Shown here piece by piece: positions 51,631 to 60,393 of a DNA stretch of 64,000 bases. The notes under the pieces were generated by a model. The model was given only the letters and a program-made list of their open reading frames with translations, was not told where the DNA came from and searched no databases. Both the position numbers and the translations under genes were made by a program. Origin of the DNA: Sulfurivermis sp041678005 (lineage in GTDB: Bacteria > Pseudomonadota > Gammaproteobacteria > Thiohalomonadales > Thiohalomonadaceae). How positions within the stretch are numbered: position 1 is the first letter of the stretch; every line of letters begins with the position of its first letter. The stretch spans positions 17,060-81,059 of the forward strand of contig JBAYOW010000007.1 of NCBI GenBank assembly GCA_041678005.1, given 5' to 3'.

Positions 51631-52197
51631 ATGAACATCTGCCAGCTGCCTGAGGCGGTCTGGATCTTGCGGCAGGGCGGCATTATCGCCTATCCCACCG
51701 AGGCAGTATTTGGCCTGGGCTGTGATCCACGCAATGAAGCGGCAACCTTGCGCCTGCTTGCCCTCAAACAACGTCCGATCGACAAAGGGCTGATCCTGGT
51801 TGCAGCAGAGTTTGCACAATTATCCGCCTGGCTTCTGCCCATGAGTGAAGACCTGCGCATACAAGTCACGGCCAGCTGGCCAGGGCCGACAACCTGGCTG
51901 TTACCTGCCGCCGCGCATGTACCAAAATATCTGTGTGGTGCACACGACACATTGGCAGTGCGGGTCAGCGCTCATCCCATAGTGCGCGAATTATGCCTGG
52001 CCTTCGGTGGGCCATTGGTCTCCACCAGCGCCAATAAGGCTAATCAAGCCCCGGCGCGTGATGCCCAGCAGGTAAAGGAAATGTTTGCCGAGCAGATTGA
52101 TGGCTTGCTCGATGGCTCGCTGGGGGGACAGGAACAGCCGACCGAAATCCGCGATGGCCGTACCGGTCAGATTATCCGCAGCAGCAACAGCTTATAG
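51631..52197 (+). CDS. tsaC: Threonylcarbamoyl-AMP synthase
   Basis: TsaC/YrdC makes threonylcarbamoyl-AMP for t6A37 in tRNAs reading ANN codons. This is the short 188-aa form without a Sua5 C-terminal domain. It shows GGIIAYPTEAVFGLGCDP, KQRPIDKGLILVA, WPGPTTWLLPA and PLVSTSANKANQAPA. It forms a two-gene unit with purE and ends in TAG. Confidence 0.96.
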   Translation: MNICQLPEAVWILRQGGIIAYPTEAVFGLGCDPRNEAATLRLLALKQRPIDKGLILVAAEFAQLSAWLLPMSEDLRIQVTASWPGPTTWLLPAAAHVPKYLCGAHDTLAVRVSAHPIVRELCLAFGGPLVSTSANKANQAPARDAQQVKEMFAEQIDGLLDGSLGGQEQPTEIRDGRTGQIIRSSNSL

Positions 52198-52292
52198 TCG
52201 CCAAACATTTTCAGCCATTACAGCTGGGCTTTTACAACGAAATCTCCACCCCATCCCCAGCTGCTCGTCTTGACGGGAAGGGGGTTTAGTCG

Positions 52293-52454
52293 ACTCCGCA
52301 AACAAAGCCCCTCTCCTACTCGCGGGAGATGGCCAAGTTTTAGTTGACTCCGCAGACAAAGCCCCTCTCCCGCTGGCGAGAGATGACCAATTTTTAGGCG
52401 ATTCCGCATATGAAGCCCCCCTCCCGTTTGCGGGAGAGGGGTTGGGGAGAGGGT
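52293..52454 (+). repeat. Three tandem 54-bp partial repeat units
   Basis: ACTCCGCA-type starts recur at exactly 52293, 52347 and 52401. Each unit carries a CCCCTCTCC...GGGAGA-type hairpin. The third runs into the full-length element at 52401-52566. Confidence 0.75.
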
Positions 52455-52566
52455 GGCGGCCTTTGAAGCGGGTCAGTTTAAATGCTCATTAACTGTAGAT
52501 CTGTATAAGTTTTGCATTGAATGTTTTCTACATCCGGCGCAATGCCCGTTGGTTATTGCGCCCTAC
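52401..52566 (-). repeat. Full mosaic repeat upstream of uvrD (inverted relative to the downstream copies)
   Basis: It is about 165 bp: a CCCGTTTGCGGG-type hairpin, GGTTGGGGAGAGGGTGGCGG, a middle with TTTAAATGCTCATTAACTGT, and the end module CGGCGCAATGCCCGTTGG followed by TTATTGCGCCCTA. The same sequence recurs, reverse-complemented, three times after uvrD. Confidence 0.85.
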
Positions 52567-52643
52567 CTGACCGTACCGTATTTAACCAAGGGTGGGCATT
52601 TGCCCACGCGGAACCTAGTTGATGTGTTTGTTACAATCCACTG

Positions 52644-54809
52644 ATGGATATTTCTGATCTTCTGACTGACCTCAACCCGGCGCAACGCGAAGCCGTGTGC
52701 GCCCCACCTGGGAATCTGCTGATCCTGGCTGGTGCCGGTTCTGGTAAAACCCGTGTGTTGGTACATCGCATTGCCTGGTTGATCCGCGCTGAGCATGTTT
52801 CTGCCTGGTCGATTCTGGCGGTGACCTTTACCAACAAGGCTGCGCATGAAATGCGTGGGCGACTTGAGGGCTTGCTCAAGGTACCAATCGGCGGGATGTG
52901 GGTTGGTACCTTTCATGGTCTGGCGCATCGCTTGCTACGTGCGCATTGGCAAGAGGCAGGCCTGCCGCAGTCATTTCAGATTATAGACAGCGAGGATCAG
53001 CAGCGTCTACTTAAGCGTCTTTTGCGTGAGGCCAATATCGATGACAAGAGGTGGCCGCCACGCCAGGTCGCTGGCTTTATCAATGCACGCAAGGATGAAG
53101 GCGTACGGCCGCAGTCGGTGGAACATTACGGCGATCCTTATCTACAGATGATGCAACAGCTTTATCAAGCTTATGAGGAGGCCTGCCAGCGCAGTGGTCA
53201 GGTGGATTTTGCCGAGCTGTTGTTGCGCGCACATGAGTTGCTGCAAAAGAACCCTGATTTACTAACGCATTATCGCCAACGCTTTCGCCATATCCTGGTC
53301 GATGAGTTTCAGGACACCAACACCATTCAATATGCCTGGCTGCGTCTGTTGGCTGGTGATACAGGCGCGGTGTTTGCCGTTGGTGATGATGATCAGTCTA
53401 TCTATGGCTGGCGCGGTGCGCGGGTGGAAAATATTCATATGTTTCGCGAGGATTTTGCTGCCGTGCAGCTGGTGCGACTGGAGCAGAATTACCGTTCGAC
53501 TGCCACCATACTTAATGCTGCCAATGCGCTCATCGATCACAATAGCGGGCGTCTGGGCAAGGAGCTGTGGACGGATGGTGCGCAGGGTAAGCCCATATCC
53601 TTGTATGGCGCTTTCAATGAGCTGGAAGAAGCACGTTTTGTGGTTGAGCAGATTCGGCGTTGGCAGGATGAAGGTCATCGTCGTGATGAGGTAGCCATTC
53701 TCTATCGCTCCAACGCCCAGTCGCGCGTGCTGGAAGAAGCGCTGTTACAGGCGCAATTACCTTATCGGATTTACGGTGGCCTGCGCTTTTTTGAGCGGCA
53801 GGAAATCAAGGATGCATTGGCTTACTTACGTATGCTGGCCAATAGAGATGATGACGCTTCGTTTGAGCGCGTAGTGAACACGCCGACCCGTGGTATGGGT
53901 GAGCGCACCATGCAGCTGGTGCGCGATCAGGCACGTGCCGGGAACCTGTCCTTGTGGCAGGCAGCCAGTGAGATTTTGTCGCAACAGTCACTAACTGCGC
54001 GTGCTGCAAATGCCTTGCGTGGCTTTTTTGAGCTGATCGAGTCAATGGCCGGGGATGTGACTGATTTGGAGCTGCATGAGCAGGTGCAGCATGTGGTGCA
54101 GACATCTGGCCTGCTTGATCACTACCGTAAGGAGAAGGGCGAGCGGGGTCAGACGCGGATTGATAACCTTGAAGAACTGGTGAATGCCGCGCGCGAGTTT
54201 GAGTTTGCGGCGGAGACTCACGATGAGATGACGCCGTTGGATGCCTTCCTGGCACATGCAGCACTGGAGGCAGGCGATGTGCAGGCGGAGGCCTGGGATG
54301 ATGCGGTGCAGATGATGACTTTGCACTCGGCTAAGGGATTGGAGTTTCCACTGGTTTTTCTCTGCGGCATGGAAGAGGGCTTGTTTCCACATCGGCTGTC
54401 GATGGATGAGCCTGGCCGGCTGGAAGAAGAACGACGCTTGGCCTATGTCGGCATGACACGCGCGATGCAGCAGCTGTTTCTTACTTATGCTGAAGTGCGG
54501 CGTTTGTATGGGGAAGAGAAATATACCCGACCCTCACGTTTTGTCCGCGAGATCCCGGCAGAATTTATCGAAGAAATACGCTTGCGCAGCGGAGTGAGTC
54601 AGCCGGTGTTTCATGCTGGCAGTACCGCGGAGATAAGCTCAGAGCAGGCTGGTTTGCGTCTGGGTGGAAGAGTCAGCCATAGCAAGTTCGGCGAAGGCGT
54701 AGTGCTGGCCTGTGAAGGGCAGGGGGCGCAGGCGCGGGTGCAGGTCAATTTCGATCAGGCTGGCAGCAAGTGGTTGGTATTGGCCTACGCCAACCTGTCT
54801 GTACTTTAA
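52644..54809 (+). CDS. uvrD: DNA helicase II (UvrD)
   Basis: This 721-aa superfamily 1 3'-5' helicase of nucleotide-excision and mismatch repair matches E. coli UvrD (720 aa) along its whole length. It shows Walker A LAGAGSGKTRVLVHRIAWL, motif Ia VTFTNKAAHEMR, motif II VDEFQDTN, motif III GDDDQSIYGWRGA, motif IV EQNYRSTATILNAAN, motif V TLHSAKGLEFPLVF, motif VI EERRLAYVGMTRA, and the C-terminal Tudor-like tail (GGRVSHSKFGEG). It is flanked on both sides by inverted copies of the mosaic repeat. Confidence 0.98.
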   Translation: MDISDLLTDLNPAQREAVCAPPGNLLILAGAGSGKTRVLVHRIAWLIRAEHVSAWSILAVTFTNKAAHEMRGRLEGLLKVPIGGMWVGTFHGLAHRLLRAHWQEAGLPQSFQIIDSEDQQRLLKRLLREANIDDKRWPPRQVAGFINARKDEGVRPQSVEHYGDPYLQMMQQLYQAYEEACQRSGQVDFAELLLRAHELLQKNPDLLTHYRQRFRHILVDEFQDTNTIQYAWLRLLAGDTGAVFAVGDDDQSIYGWRGARVENIHMFREDFAAVQLVRLEQNYRSTATILNAANALIDHNSGRLGKELWTDGAQGKPISLYGAFNELEEARFVVEQIRRWQDEGHRRDEVAILYRSNAQSRVLEEALLQAQLPYRIYGGLRFFERQEIKDALAYLRMLANRDDDASFERVVNTPTRGMGERTMQLVRDQARAGNLSLWQAASEILSQQSLTARAANALRGFFELIESMAGDVTDLELHEQVQHVVQTSGLLDHYRKEKGERGQTRIDNLEELVNAAREFEFAAETHDEMTPLDAFLAHAALEAGDVQAEAWDDAVQMMTLHSAKGLEFPLVFLCGMEEGLFPHRLSMDEPGRLEEERRLAYVGMTRAMQQLFLTYAEVRRLYGEEKYTRPSRFVREIPAEFIEEIRLRSGVSQPVFHAGSTAEISSEQAGLRLGGRVSHSKFGEGVVLACEGQGAQARVQVNFDQAGSKWLVLAYANLSVL

Positions 54810-55471
54810 TGTTTATGCTTGCGAGATTGCTTTATTTATCACTAAGGCCGCTCCCACAAGGGACAGGTTGCATTTGTTCCGCCATTCCCGCGTAGAAATG
54901 TACAAGGGCGCAATAACCAACGGGCATTGCGCCGGATGTAGAAAGTTCTGCACTGCAAAGGATTCACACACCCTGCTGTTAATGGCCATTTAAACTGACC
55001 CGCTTCAAAGGCCGCCACCCTCTCCCCCAGCCCCTCTCCCGCCAGCGGGAGAGGGGAGCTTTATTTAGTGTAGGGCGCAATAACCAACGGGCATTGCGCC
55101 GGATGTAGAAAACATTCAATGCAAAACTCACACAGATCTACAGTTAATGAGCATTTAAACTGATCAACTTCAAAGGCCGCCACCCTCTCCCCCAGCCCCT
55201 CTCCCGCCAGCGGGAGAGGGGAGATTTTAATATAGGGCGCAATAACCAACGGGCATTGCGCCGGATGTAGAAAACATTCAATGCAAAACTCACACAGATC
55301 TATAGTTAATGAGCATTTAAACTGATCAACTTCAAAGGCCGCCACCCTCTCCTCCAGCCCCTCTCCCGCCAGCGGGAGAGGGGAGCTTTAAGCCGCGTAG
55401 GCGGTGGTCCAGTTCTTTTGAATTACTGGATTCCCGTCTTCGCGGGGTGACAACAGGAGAAGAACTGATAT
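54810..55471. other. uvrD-yqcC intergenic region, mostly repeats
   Basis: This 662-bp non-coding region is dominated by three tandem repeat units (54904-55394) and followed by a decayed REP-like palindrome near 55429-55450. A 94-codon open frame on the minus strand here is only the repeat read through and is not called. Confidence 0.8.
54904..55394 (+). repeat. Three tandem ~162-bp repeat units downstream of uvrD
   Basis: Units start near 54904, 55071 and 55233. Each opens with a GGCGCAAT...ATTGCGCC hairpin (8-bp perfect arms around AACCAACGGGC) and continues CGGATGTAGAAAACATTCAA and CAGTTAATGAGCATTTAAAC. Each closes with CCACCCTCTCCCCCAGCCCC plus a CTCTCCCGCCAGCGGGAGAG hairpin. Units two and three are nearly identical; unit one is more diverged. 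Confidence 0.9.
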
Positions 55472-55804
55472 TTATGTTTGTGAGAGTGCTTTATCTATAG
55501 CGGCGATAAGTTCTAGCAATCGCCTGGTATCCTGGGGCAATTCAAGAAATGTGTGCTCGGCTAAAGGGTGGATTTCGCAGGCCGCAGGCAAGGTGGCATT
55601 CATTTGCAATAGTTCCCGCATGCGCTGCAGAAAGACCCATTGTAGCCACTGAGTAAATTCCAGCGTGTCGTGACAAAATGGCACGGTGCTGAGCAGGTCT
55701 TCAGTGGCTGGCGGCGTCTCTTCCCACAATCCAAGGCAGCGCATTTCCTGCTCTATGGTTAGCAGCAGATCGGCGATGTGGTGGAGGCGGGTGTTTGCAG
55801 TCAT
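55472..55804 (-). CDS. YqcC-like protein (DUF446)
   Basis: This 110-aa soluble helical protein of the YqcC/DUF446 family, function unknown, has the typical pattern IADLLLTIEQEMRCLGLWEE, PFCHDTLEFTQWLQWVFLQRM and LLELIAAIDKALS. It stands alone on the minus strand between the repeat block and DUF2782. Confidence 0.85.
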   Translation of the reverse strand: MTANTRLHHIADLLLTIEQEMRCLGLWEETPPATEDLLSTVPFCHDTLEFTQWLQWVFLQRMRELLQMNATLPAACEIHPLAEHTFLELPQDTRRLLELIAAIDKALSQT

Positions 55805-55909
55805 GCGGCATATCTCACGAGCTTTTTCAACAACAGGACTTCGTAAATCATTACACTTTCAGGGGTGAATCCATGATATGTGGAGTAAGGCTGGTCTGGC
55901 GCTGCGTGC

Positions 55910-56239
55910 TTACCAGCGAAACAGGATCCATTGGTTGATCTTGGGTGGATCCAGTTCGTCGCGACGGGTTTCAAATTGGCCGTCGCCGTCGCTGTCGATG
56001 AGGTAATAGGGGTAGCCTCGGCGTGGCGTGATCTTCAACATATACAAGCGGCCATTGACGCGGTATTCCTCGATCGTGGCATCTTTCTGCCGACGTATCG
56101 TTATTTCCGGCTGCAGCTCATCGGCCTCTTCGAGGGTATCGATTTCAGGCAAGGGCGGAGGCGGCGAAAGCAGTTCCTCATCTACAGCAAAAGCCGTTTG
56201 GGTAAGCAGTAATGTAGCAGCAAGAATGATTGTGCGCAT
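55910..56239 (-). CDS. DUF2782 domain exported protein
   Basis: This is a 109-aa exported protein: signal peptide MRTIILAATLLLTQTAFA, then an acidic Pro-rich stretch and the DUF2782 core ITIRRQKDATIEEYRVNG with LYMLKITPRRGYPYYLIDSD and PPKINQWILFRW. It is typically encoded beside polA in gammaproteobacteria; the function is unknown. The start is ATG 56239, immediately after the upstream LOG-family stop; a GTG at 56254 gives a 5-residue longer form. Confidence 0.88.
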   Translation of the reverse strand: MRTIILAATLLLTQTAFAVDEELLSPPPPLPEIDTLEEADELQPEITIRRQKDATIEEYRVNGRLYMLKITPRRGYPYYLIDSDGDGQFETRRDELDPPKINQWILFRW

Positions 56240-56250
56240 GGGATATTGAC

Positions 56251-56973
56251 TCACAGGTCGAGGAGGATTTCACGCTCTTCAGCAGAGGGCTCAAAGCCAC
56301 GGTGTTCGTAATGGGTAAAGATAGCATCAACGACTTCCTGTGGCTGGTCTAAGATCTGAAACAGATCAAGGTCCTCAGGCGAAATGGTGCCGGCCGGTAC
56401 CAATGTATCGCGCAGCCAGTCGACCAACCCGACCCAAAATTTGCTGCACATCAAGATGATGGGGATCTTGCGGGTCTTGCCAGTTTGCACCAGGGTAAGG
56501 ATCTCTGCCAATTCATCCAGAGTGCCAAAGCTGCCAGGCATAACCACATAGGCCGCAGCATATTTTACAAACATTACCTTGCGCGCGAAGAAGTGGCGAA
56601 AGGTCAGGCTGACATCCTGATAGGGATTGTCGGTTTGCTCGTGTGGCAGTTCTATATTGAGCCCGACTGATAATGAACGGCCTGCATAAGCACCTTTATT
56701 GGCCGCTTCCATGATGCCAGGGCCGCCGCCACTGATGACAGAAAAGCCTGCATCAGAGAGAACGCGGGCGATATCTTCAGTGAGTTTGTAGTGTGGATGA
56801 TCGGGGGTGAAACGTGCCGAGCCGAAGATGGATACGGCGGGCGTGATGCGCGCCATGCGCTCGAAGCCCCCGACGAACTCGGCCATGATCTGAAAAATTT
56901 TCCAGGATTCGCGGTTGAGGATGGCATCATCTAGTTTGCGCAGACCAGGGTGTGATTTGTGATTCTTGGGCAT
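56251..56973 (-). CDS. LOG family protein (TIGR00730-type)
   Basis: This 240-aa Rossmann-like protein of the LOG/lysine-decarboxylase-like family, some members of which are cytokinin riboside-monophosphate phosphoribohydrolases or nucleotide N-glycosidases, shows SIFGSARFTP, SGGGPGIMEAANKGA and a PGGxGTxxE-box variant MPGSFGTLDELAE (Gly to Ser). The substitution leaves the Glu in place. It is divergent from polA and followed by DUF2782. Confidence 0.88.
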   Translation of the reverse strand: MPKNHKSHPGLRKLDDAILNRESWKIFQIMAEFVGGFERMARITPAVSIFGSARFTPDHPHYKLTEDIARVLSDAGFSVISGGGPGIMEAANKGAYAGRSLSVGLNIELPHEQTDNPYQDVSLTFRHFFARKVMFVKYAAAYVVMPGSFGTLDELAEILTLVQTGKTRKIPIILMCSKFWVGLVDWLRDTLVPAGTISPEDLDLFQILDQPQEVVDAIFTHYEHRGFEPSAEEREILLDL

Positions 56974-57043
56974 GGATATATCGCGTAATAGGTTTAAGAG
57001 CGGCTATTGTAGCCTTACTTATCAATATACAGAAAACAAAGCT

Positions 57044-59746
57044 ATGAATGAGATAAAAAAGAAACCACTGGTGCTGGTGGACGGCTCCTCGTATTTATAC
57101 CGCGCCTTTCATGCCTTGCCTGCGCTGAGCAATTCCCGTGGCGAGCCCACGGGTGCGGTGTATGGCGTGGTCAACATGCTGCGCCGCCTGCTCAATGATT
57201 ACGCCCCAGAGCATGTTGCCGTGGTGTTTGATGCCAAAGGCAAGACCTTTCGCGATGATTTGTATGCCGACTACAAGGCCAACCGCCCACCCATGCCGGA
57301 GGATCTAGTCCGTCAAATAGAGCCGCTGCACGCCATCGTCGAGGCTATGGGTTTGCCACTGATAATGATCGACGGGGTAGAGGCAGATGATGTGATCGCC
57401 ACCTTGGCCCATCAGGCGGAGGCCGAGGATCTGCCAGTATTGATTTCCACAGGCGATAAGGATTTGGCGCAACTGGTGAATGAGCACATAACCCTGCTCA
57501 ACACCATGACCGATACAAGCATGGATCCGGCTGGGGTGTTGGATAAGTTTGGCGTGCAGCCTGAGCAGGTCATCGATTATCTCACCTTGATCGGCGATAG
57601 CAGTGACAACATACCGGGCGTTCCCATGGTTGGGCCAAAGACAGCGCAAAAGTGGCTACAAAAATATGGCTCGCTGGATGAGGTAATTGCCCATGCCGAC
57701 GAGATCAATGGCAAGGTCGGCCAAAATTTGCGCGATAGCCTGTCATTTCTGCCCTTGTCGCGAGAGTTGGTGACCTGCCGGACGGATGTTGCCTTGCCGC
57801 AGGGGCCGCTACAGTTGCAACGAGCCACGCCAGATAATGAAGCCCTGCGTGAGTGGTTTGGGCAAATGGAATTCAAAACCTGGCTGAGCGAATTACTTGA
57901 TGGCGGTGCCTCCGTTGCCGAGCCAAACGAAACCAAGGCCGTGTATGAAACTATTTTGCAGCAAGAGCAATTGACGCACTGGCTGGATCGCCTGACAGCG
58001 GCAGAGTTGATCGCTTTTGATACGGAGACCACCAGCCTGGATTACAAGTTGGCAGAGATAGTTGGTATCTCCTTTGCCATACAGCCGGGCGAGGCGGCCT
58101 ATGTGCCTCTGGCACATGATTATACAGGCGCGCCGGATCAGCTTGATCGTACAAATGTGCTGGCACAGTTGAAGCCCTTGCTGGAAGACCCTGCGCGGCC
58201 AAAGCTGGGGCAAAATCTCAAGTACGACATGAATGTACTGGCCAACCACGGCATCCATCTGCGCGGCATTGCCCACGACAGCATGTTGCAGTCCTATGTA
58301 TTGGAGTCCACTGCCACCCGCCACGACATGGATTCATTGGCACTCAAATATCTTGGGCACAAAATGATCAGCTTTGCAGAGGTGGCAGGCAAAGGCGTCA
58401 AGCAGTTAAGTTTCAATCAAGTACCGCTTGAGCAGGCAGCTGAGTATGCCGCCGAGGATGCCGATATTACCCTGCAATTGCACCAGGCCTTGTGGCCGCG
58501 TCTTGTTGCTGAGCCGCGCTTGCGGCAGGTGTATGAGGAGATAGAGTTGCCGCTGGTGCCGATTTTGGCTGAAATGGAGCAGGCAGGCGTGTTGCTGGAT
58601 ATCGCCATGCTCAAACGGCAGGGCACAGAGCTGGCCTTGGCGATGAAAGAGATCGAACAGGCCACCCATAGCGCCGCTGGCGGGCCTTTCAATTTAAGCT
58701 CACCCAAGCAGATCCAGCAGTTGTTGTTTGAACATTTGCAACTACCTGTATTGAAAAAAACCCCCAAGGGCCAGCCTTCCACGGCCGAAGAGGTCTTGCA
58801 GGAGCTGTCGCTCTATGGCTATGAACTGCCGAGTCTGATCCTGCAACATCGCAGCCTGGCCAAGCTCAAGTCCACCTACACTGATCGGCTGCCAGAGCAG
58901 ATGAACCCGCGCAGCGGACGGGTACATACCTCTTATCATCAAGCAGTGGCGACAACGGGCAGATTGTCTTCGTCGGATCCCAATCTGCAAAATATTCCAG
59001 TGCGCACAGCCGAAGGACGGCGCATACGCCAGGCCTTCATCGCACCACCAGGCTACAAATTGCTGGCCGCCGACTACTCGCAGATCGAGCTGCGCATTAT
59101 GGCGCATCTTTCCGGCGATAGCGGTCTGCTGGATGCCTTTAGCCAGGGACAGGATATTCATCGAGCCACCGCTGCTGAGGTGTTTGGTGTTTCGATCGAA
59201 GAGGTCGATAACGAAATGCGCCGTAGCGCCAAGGCCATCAATTTTGGTCTTATCTATGGCATGTCGGCCTATGGGTTGGCCAGGCAATTAGGCATAGATC
59301 GTGCCGCAGCGCAGGAATATGTAGAACTTTATTTCGCCCGCTATCCAGGCGTGCAGCGCTACATGGATGAAATCCGCACACAGGCAAAAGAAATAGGCTA
59401 TGTGGAAACTGTGTTTGGCCGACGCCTGTATGTCCCCGACATCAAGGCCAGCAATGCCCAGCGCCGACAATATGCCGAGCGCACCGCCATCAACGCCCCC
59501 ATGCAGGGCACGGCAGCGGACATCATCAAACTCGCCATGATCGCCATCGCGCCCTGGCAGCAGGGAACCGCAGGCAAGGTACGCATGATCATGCAGGTGC
59601 ATGATGAATTGGTATTTGAAATAGCGGAAGACTTCATCGCCACAGCACAGCAGGAAATCCGCCAGCTAATGGAAGGCGTAGCCTCACTTAAAGTACCCTT
59701 GAAGGTTGAGGTAGGCATGGGACAAAACTGGGATGAAGCGCATTGA
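57044..59746 (+). CDS. polA: DNA polymerase I
   Basis: This 900-aa polymerase has three domains: 5'-3' exonuclease (LVLVDGSSYLYRAFHALP, ISTGDKDLAQLV, YLTLIGDSSDNIPGVP), an active-looking 3'-5' proofreading domain (AFDTETTSLDYKLAE, with NLKYDMNVL and YAAEDADITLQ), and the A-family polymerase (SQIELRIMAHLSGD, O-helix RRSAKAINFGLIYGMSAYGL, MQVHDELVFE). The start is ATG 57044 (MNEIKKKPLVLVDGSS), which fits family N-termini; the frame is open from 56966. Confidence 0.98.
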   Translation: MNEIKKKPLVLVDGSSYLYRAFHALPALSNSRGEPTGAVYGVVNMLRRLLNDYAPEHVAVVFDAKGKTFRDDLYADYKANRPPMPEDLVRQIEPLHAIVEAMGLPLIMIDGVEADDVIATLAHQAEAEDLPVLISTGDKDLAQLVNEHITLLNTMTDTSMDPAGVLDKFGVQPEQVIDYLTLIGDSSDNIPGVPMVGPKTAQKWLQKYGSLDEVIAHADEINGKVGQNLRDSLSFLPLSRELVTCRTDVALPQGPLQLQRATPDNEALREWFGQMEFKTWLSELLDGGASVAEPNETKAVYETILQQEQLTHWLDRLTAAELIAFDTETTSLDYKLAEIVGISFAIQPGEAAYVPLAHDYTGAPDQLDRTNVLAQLKPLLEDPARPKLGQNLKYDMNVLANHGIHLRGIAHDSMLQSYVLESTATRHDMDSLALKYLGHKMISFAEVAGKGVKQLSFNQVPLEQAAEYAAEDADITLQLHQALWPRLVAEPRLRQVYEEIELPLVPILAEMEQAGVLLDIAMLKRQGTELALAMKEIEQATHSAAGGPFNLSSPKQIQQLLFEHLQLPVLKKTPKGQPSTAEEVLQELSLYGYELPSLILQHRSLAKLKSTYTDRLPEQMNPRSGRVHTSYHQAVATTGRLSSSDPNLQNIPVRTAEGRRIRQAFIAPPGYKLLAADYSQIELRIMAHLSGDSGLLDAFSQGQDIHRATAAEVFGVSIEEVDNEMRRSAKAINFGLIYGMSAYGLARQLGIDRAAAQEYVELYFARYPGVQRYMDEIRTQAKEIGYVETVFGRRLYVPDIKASNAQRRQYAERTAINAPMQGTAADIIKLAMIAIAPWQQGTAGKVRMIMQVHDELVFEIAEDFIATAQQEIRQLMEGVASLKVPLKVEVGMGQNWDEAH

Positions 59747-60393
59747 GCCTTATCTTAAAACGCCGTAGTCAGATAGGGCGCAATGCCTACCTGTGCGACT
59801 AAGCTCCCCTCTCCCGCTGGCGGGAGAGGGGCTGGGGGAGAGGGCAGCGGCCTCGTGATGCGAATCAGTTTAGATGGCCATTGACCATGTGGTTGTGTGT
59901 GTTTTTACAGTCAAGGGCGGGCATTCATGCCCGCGTGTGTCTAAGCTCCCCTCTCCCGCTGGCGGGAGAGGGGCTGGGGGAGAGGGCAGCGGCCTCGTGA
60001 TGCGAATCAGTTTAGATGGCCATTAACAATGTGGTTGTGTGAGTTTTTTTACAGTCAAGGGCGGGCATTCATGCCCGCGTGTGTGTCATCCGGCAATGCC
60101 GTGATGTGGTTTTTTACGTTGGTGTTGGTGGCGTACACGTGTGTTTTTTGTATGGATACATGGTTTTGTGTAGGCATATGGTTCCGCGTGAGCATGAATG
60201 CCCATCCTACGGTTAAATACAATACGGTCAGGCATGGCGCAATAACCAACGGGCATTGCGCCCTTGTATCTGGAGCATGCGCTCAATAAAAACGATAAGA
60301 ATATCTGTAACCGTTGGAGTAAACTATCCGTCTTGCAGTATTCCCCCGATAATCAATAAGGTCAACACCTGCTAAAACGCGCAGAGGATATTC
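59747..60393. other. polA-rmlC intergenic region, repeats and polysaccharide-locus upstream region
   Basis: This 647-bp non-coding stretch contains two tandem 142-bp repeat units (59801-60085), several GGGCGGGCATTCATGCCCGC-type palindromes and an isolated end module at about 60235-60261. The last 100 bp before rmlC are AT-richer and probably carry its promoter, but no convincing -35/-10 pair or JUMPstart element was found. Confidence 0.75.
59801..60085 (+). repeat. Two tandem 142-bp repeat units
   Basis: Units start at 59801 and 59943 and are almost identical: AAGCTCCCCTCTCCCGCTGG hairpin, GGGCTGGGGGAGAGGGCAGC, a middle with CAGTTTAGATGGCCATT, a T-run, and the palindrome GGGCGGGCATTCATGCCCGC. 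They share the first module with the 162-bp family but carry a different second module. Confidence 0.88.

Larger units (their letters stand above)
52198..52643. other. tsaC-uvrD intergenic region filled by repeats
   Basis: This 446-bp non-coding region holds three 54-bp tandem partial units and one full repeat copy. A further palindrome (GGGTGGGCATTTGCCCACGC, about 52590-52610) lies just upstream of uvrD. I saw no clear uvrD promoter. Confidence 0.7.

Noticed and set aside
55061..55345. 94-codon minus-strand open frame in the repeat block
   Set aside because: It consists of two tandem repeat units read through, with internal sequence duplication and no start signal; not a gene.
52198..60290. 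CRISPR array, considered because of the regularly spaced repeats
   Set aside because: Units are long hairpin-bearing elements with conserved rather than unique interiors, and there are no cas genes.
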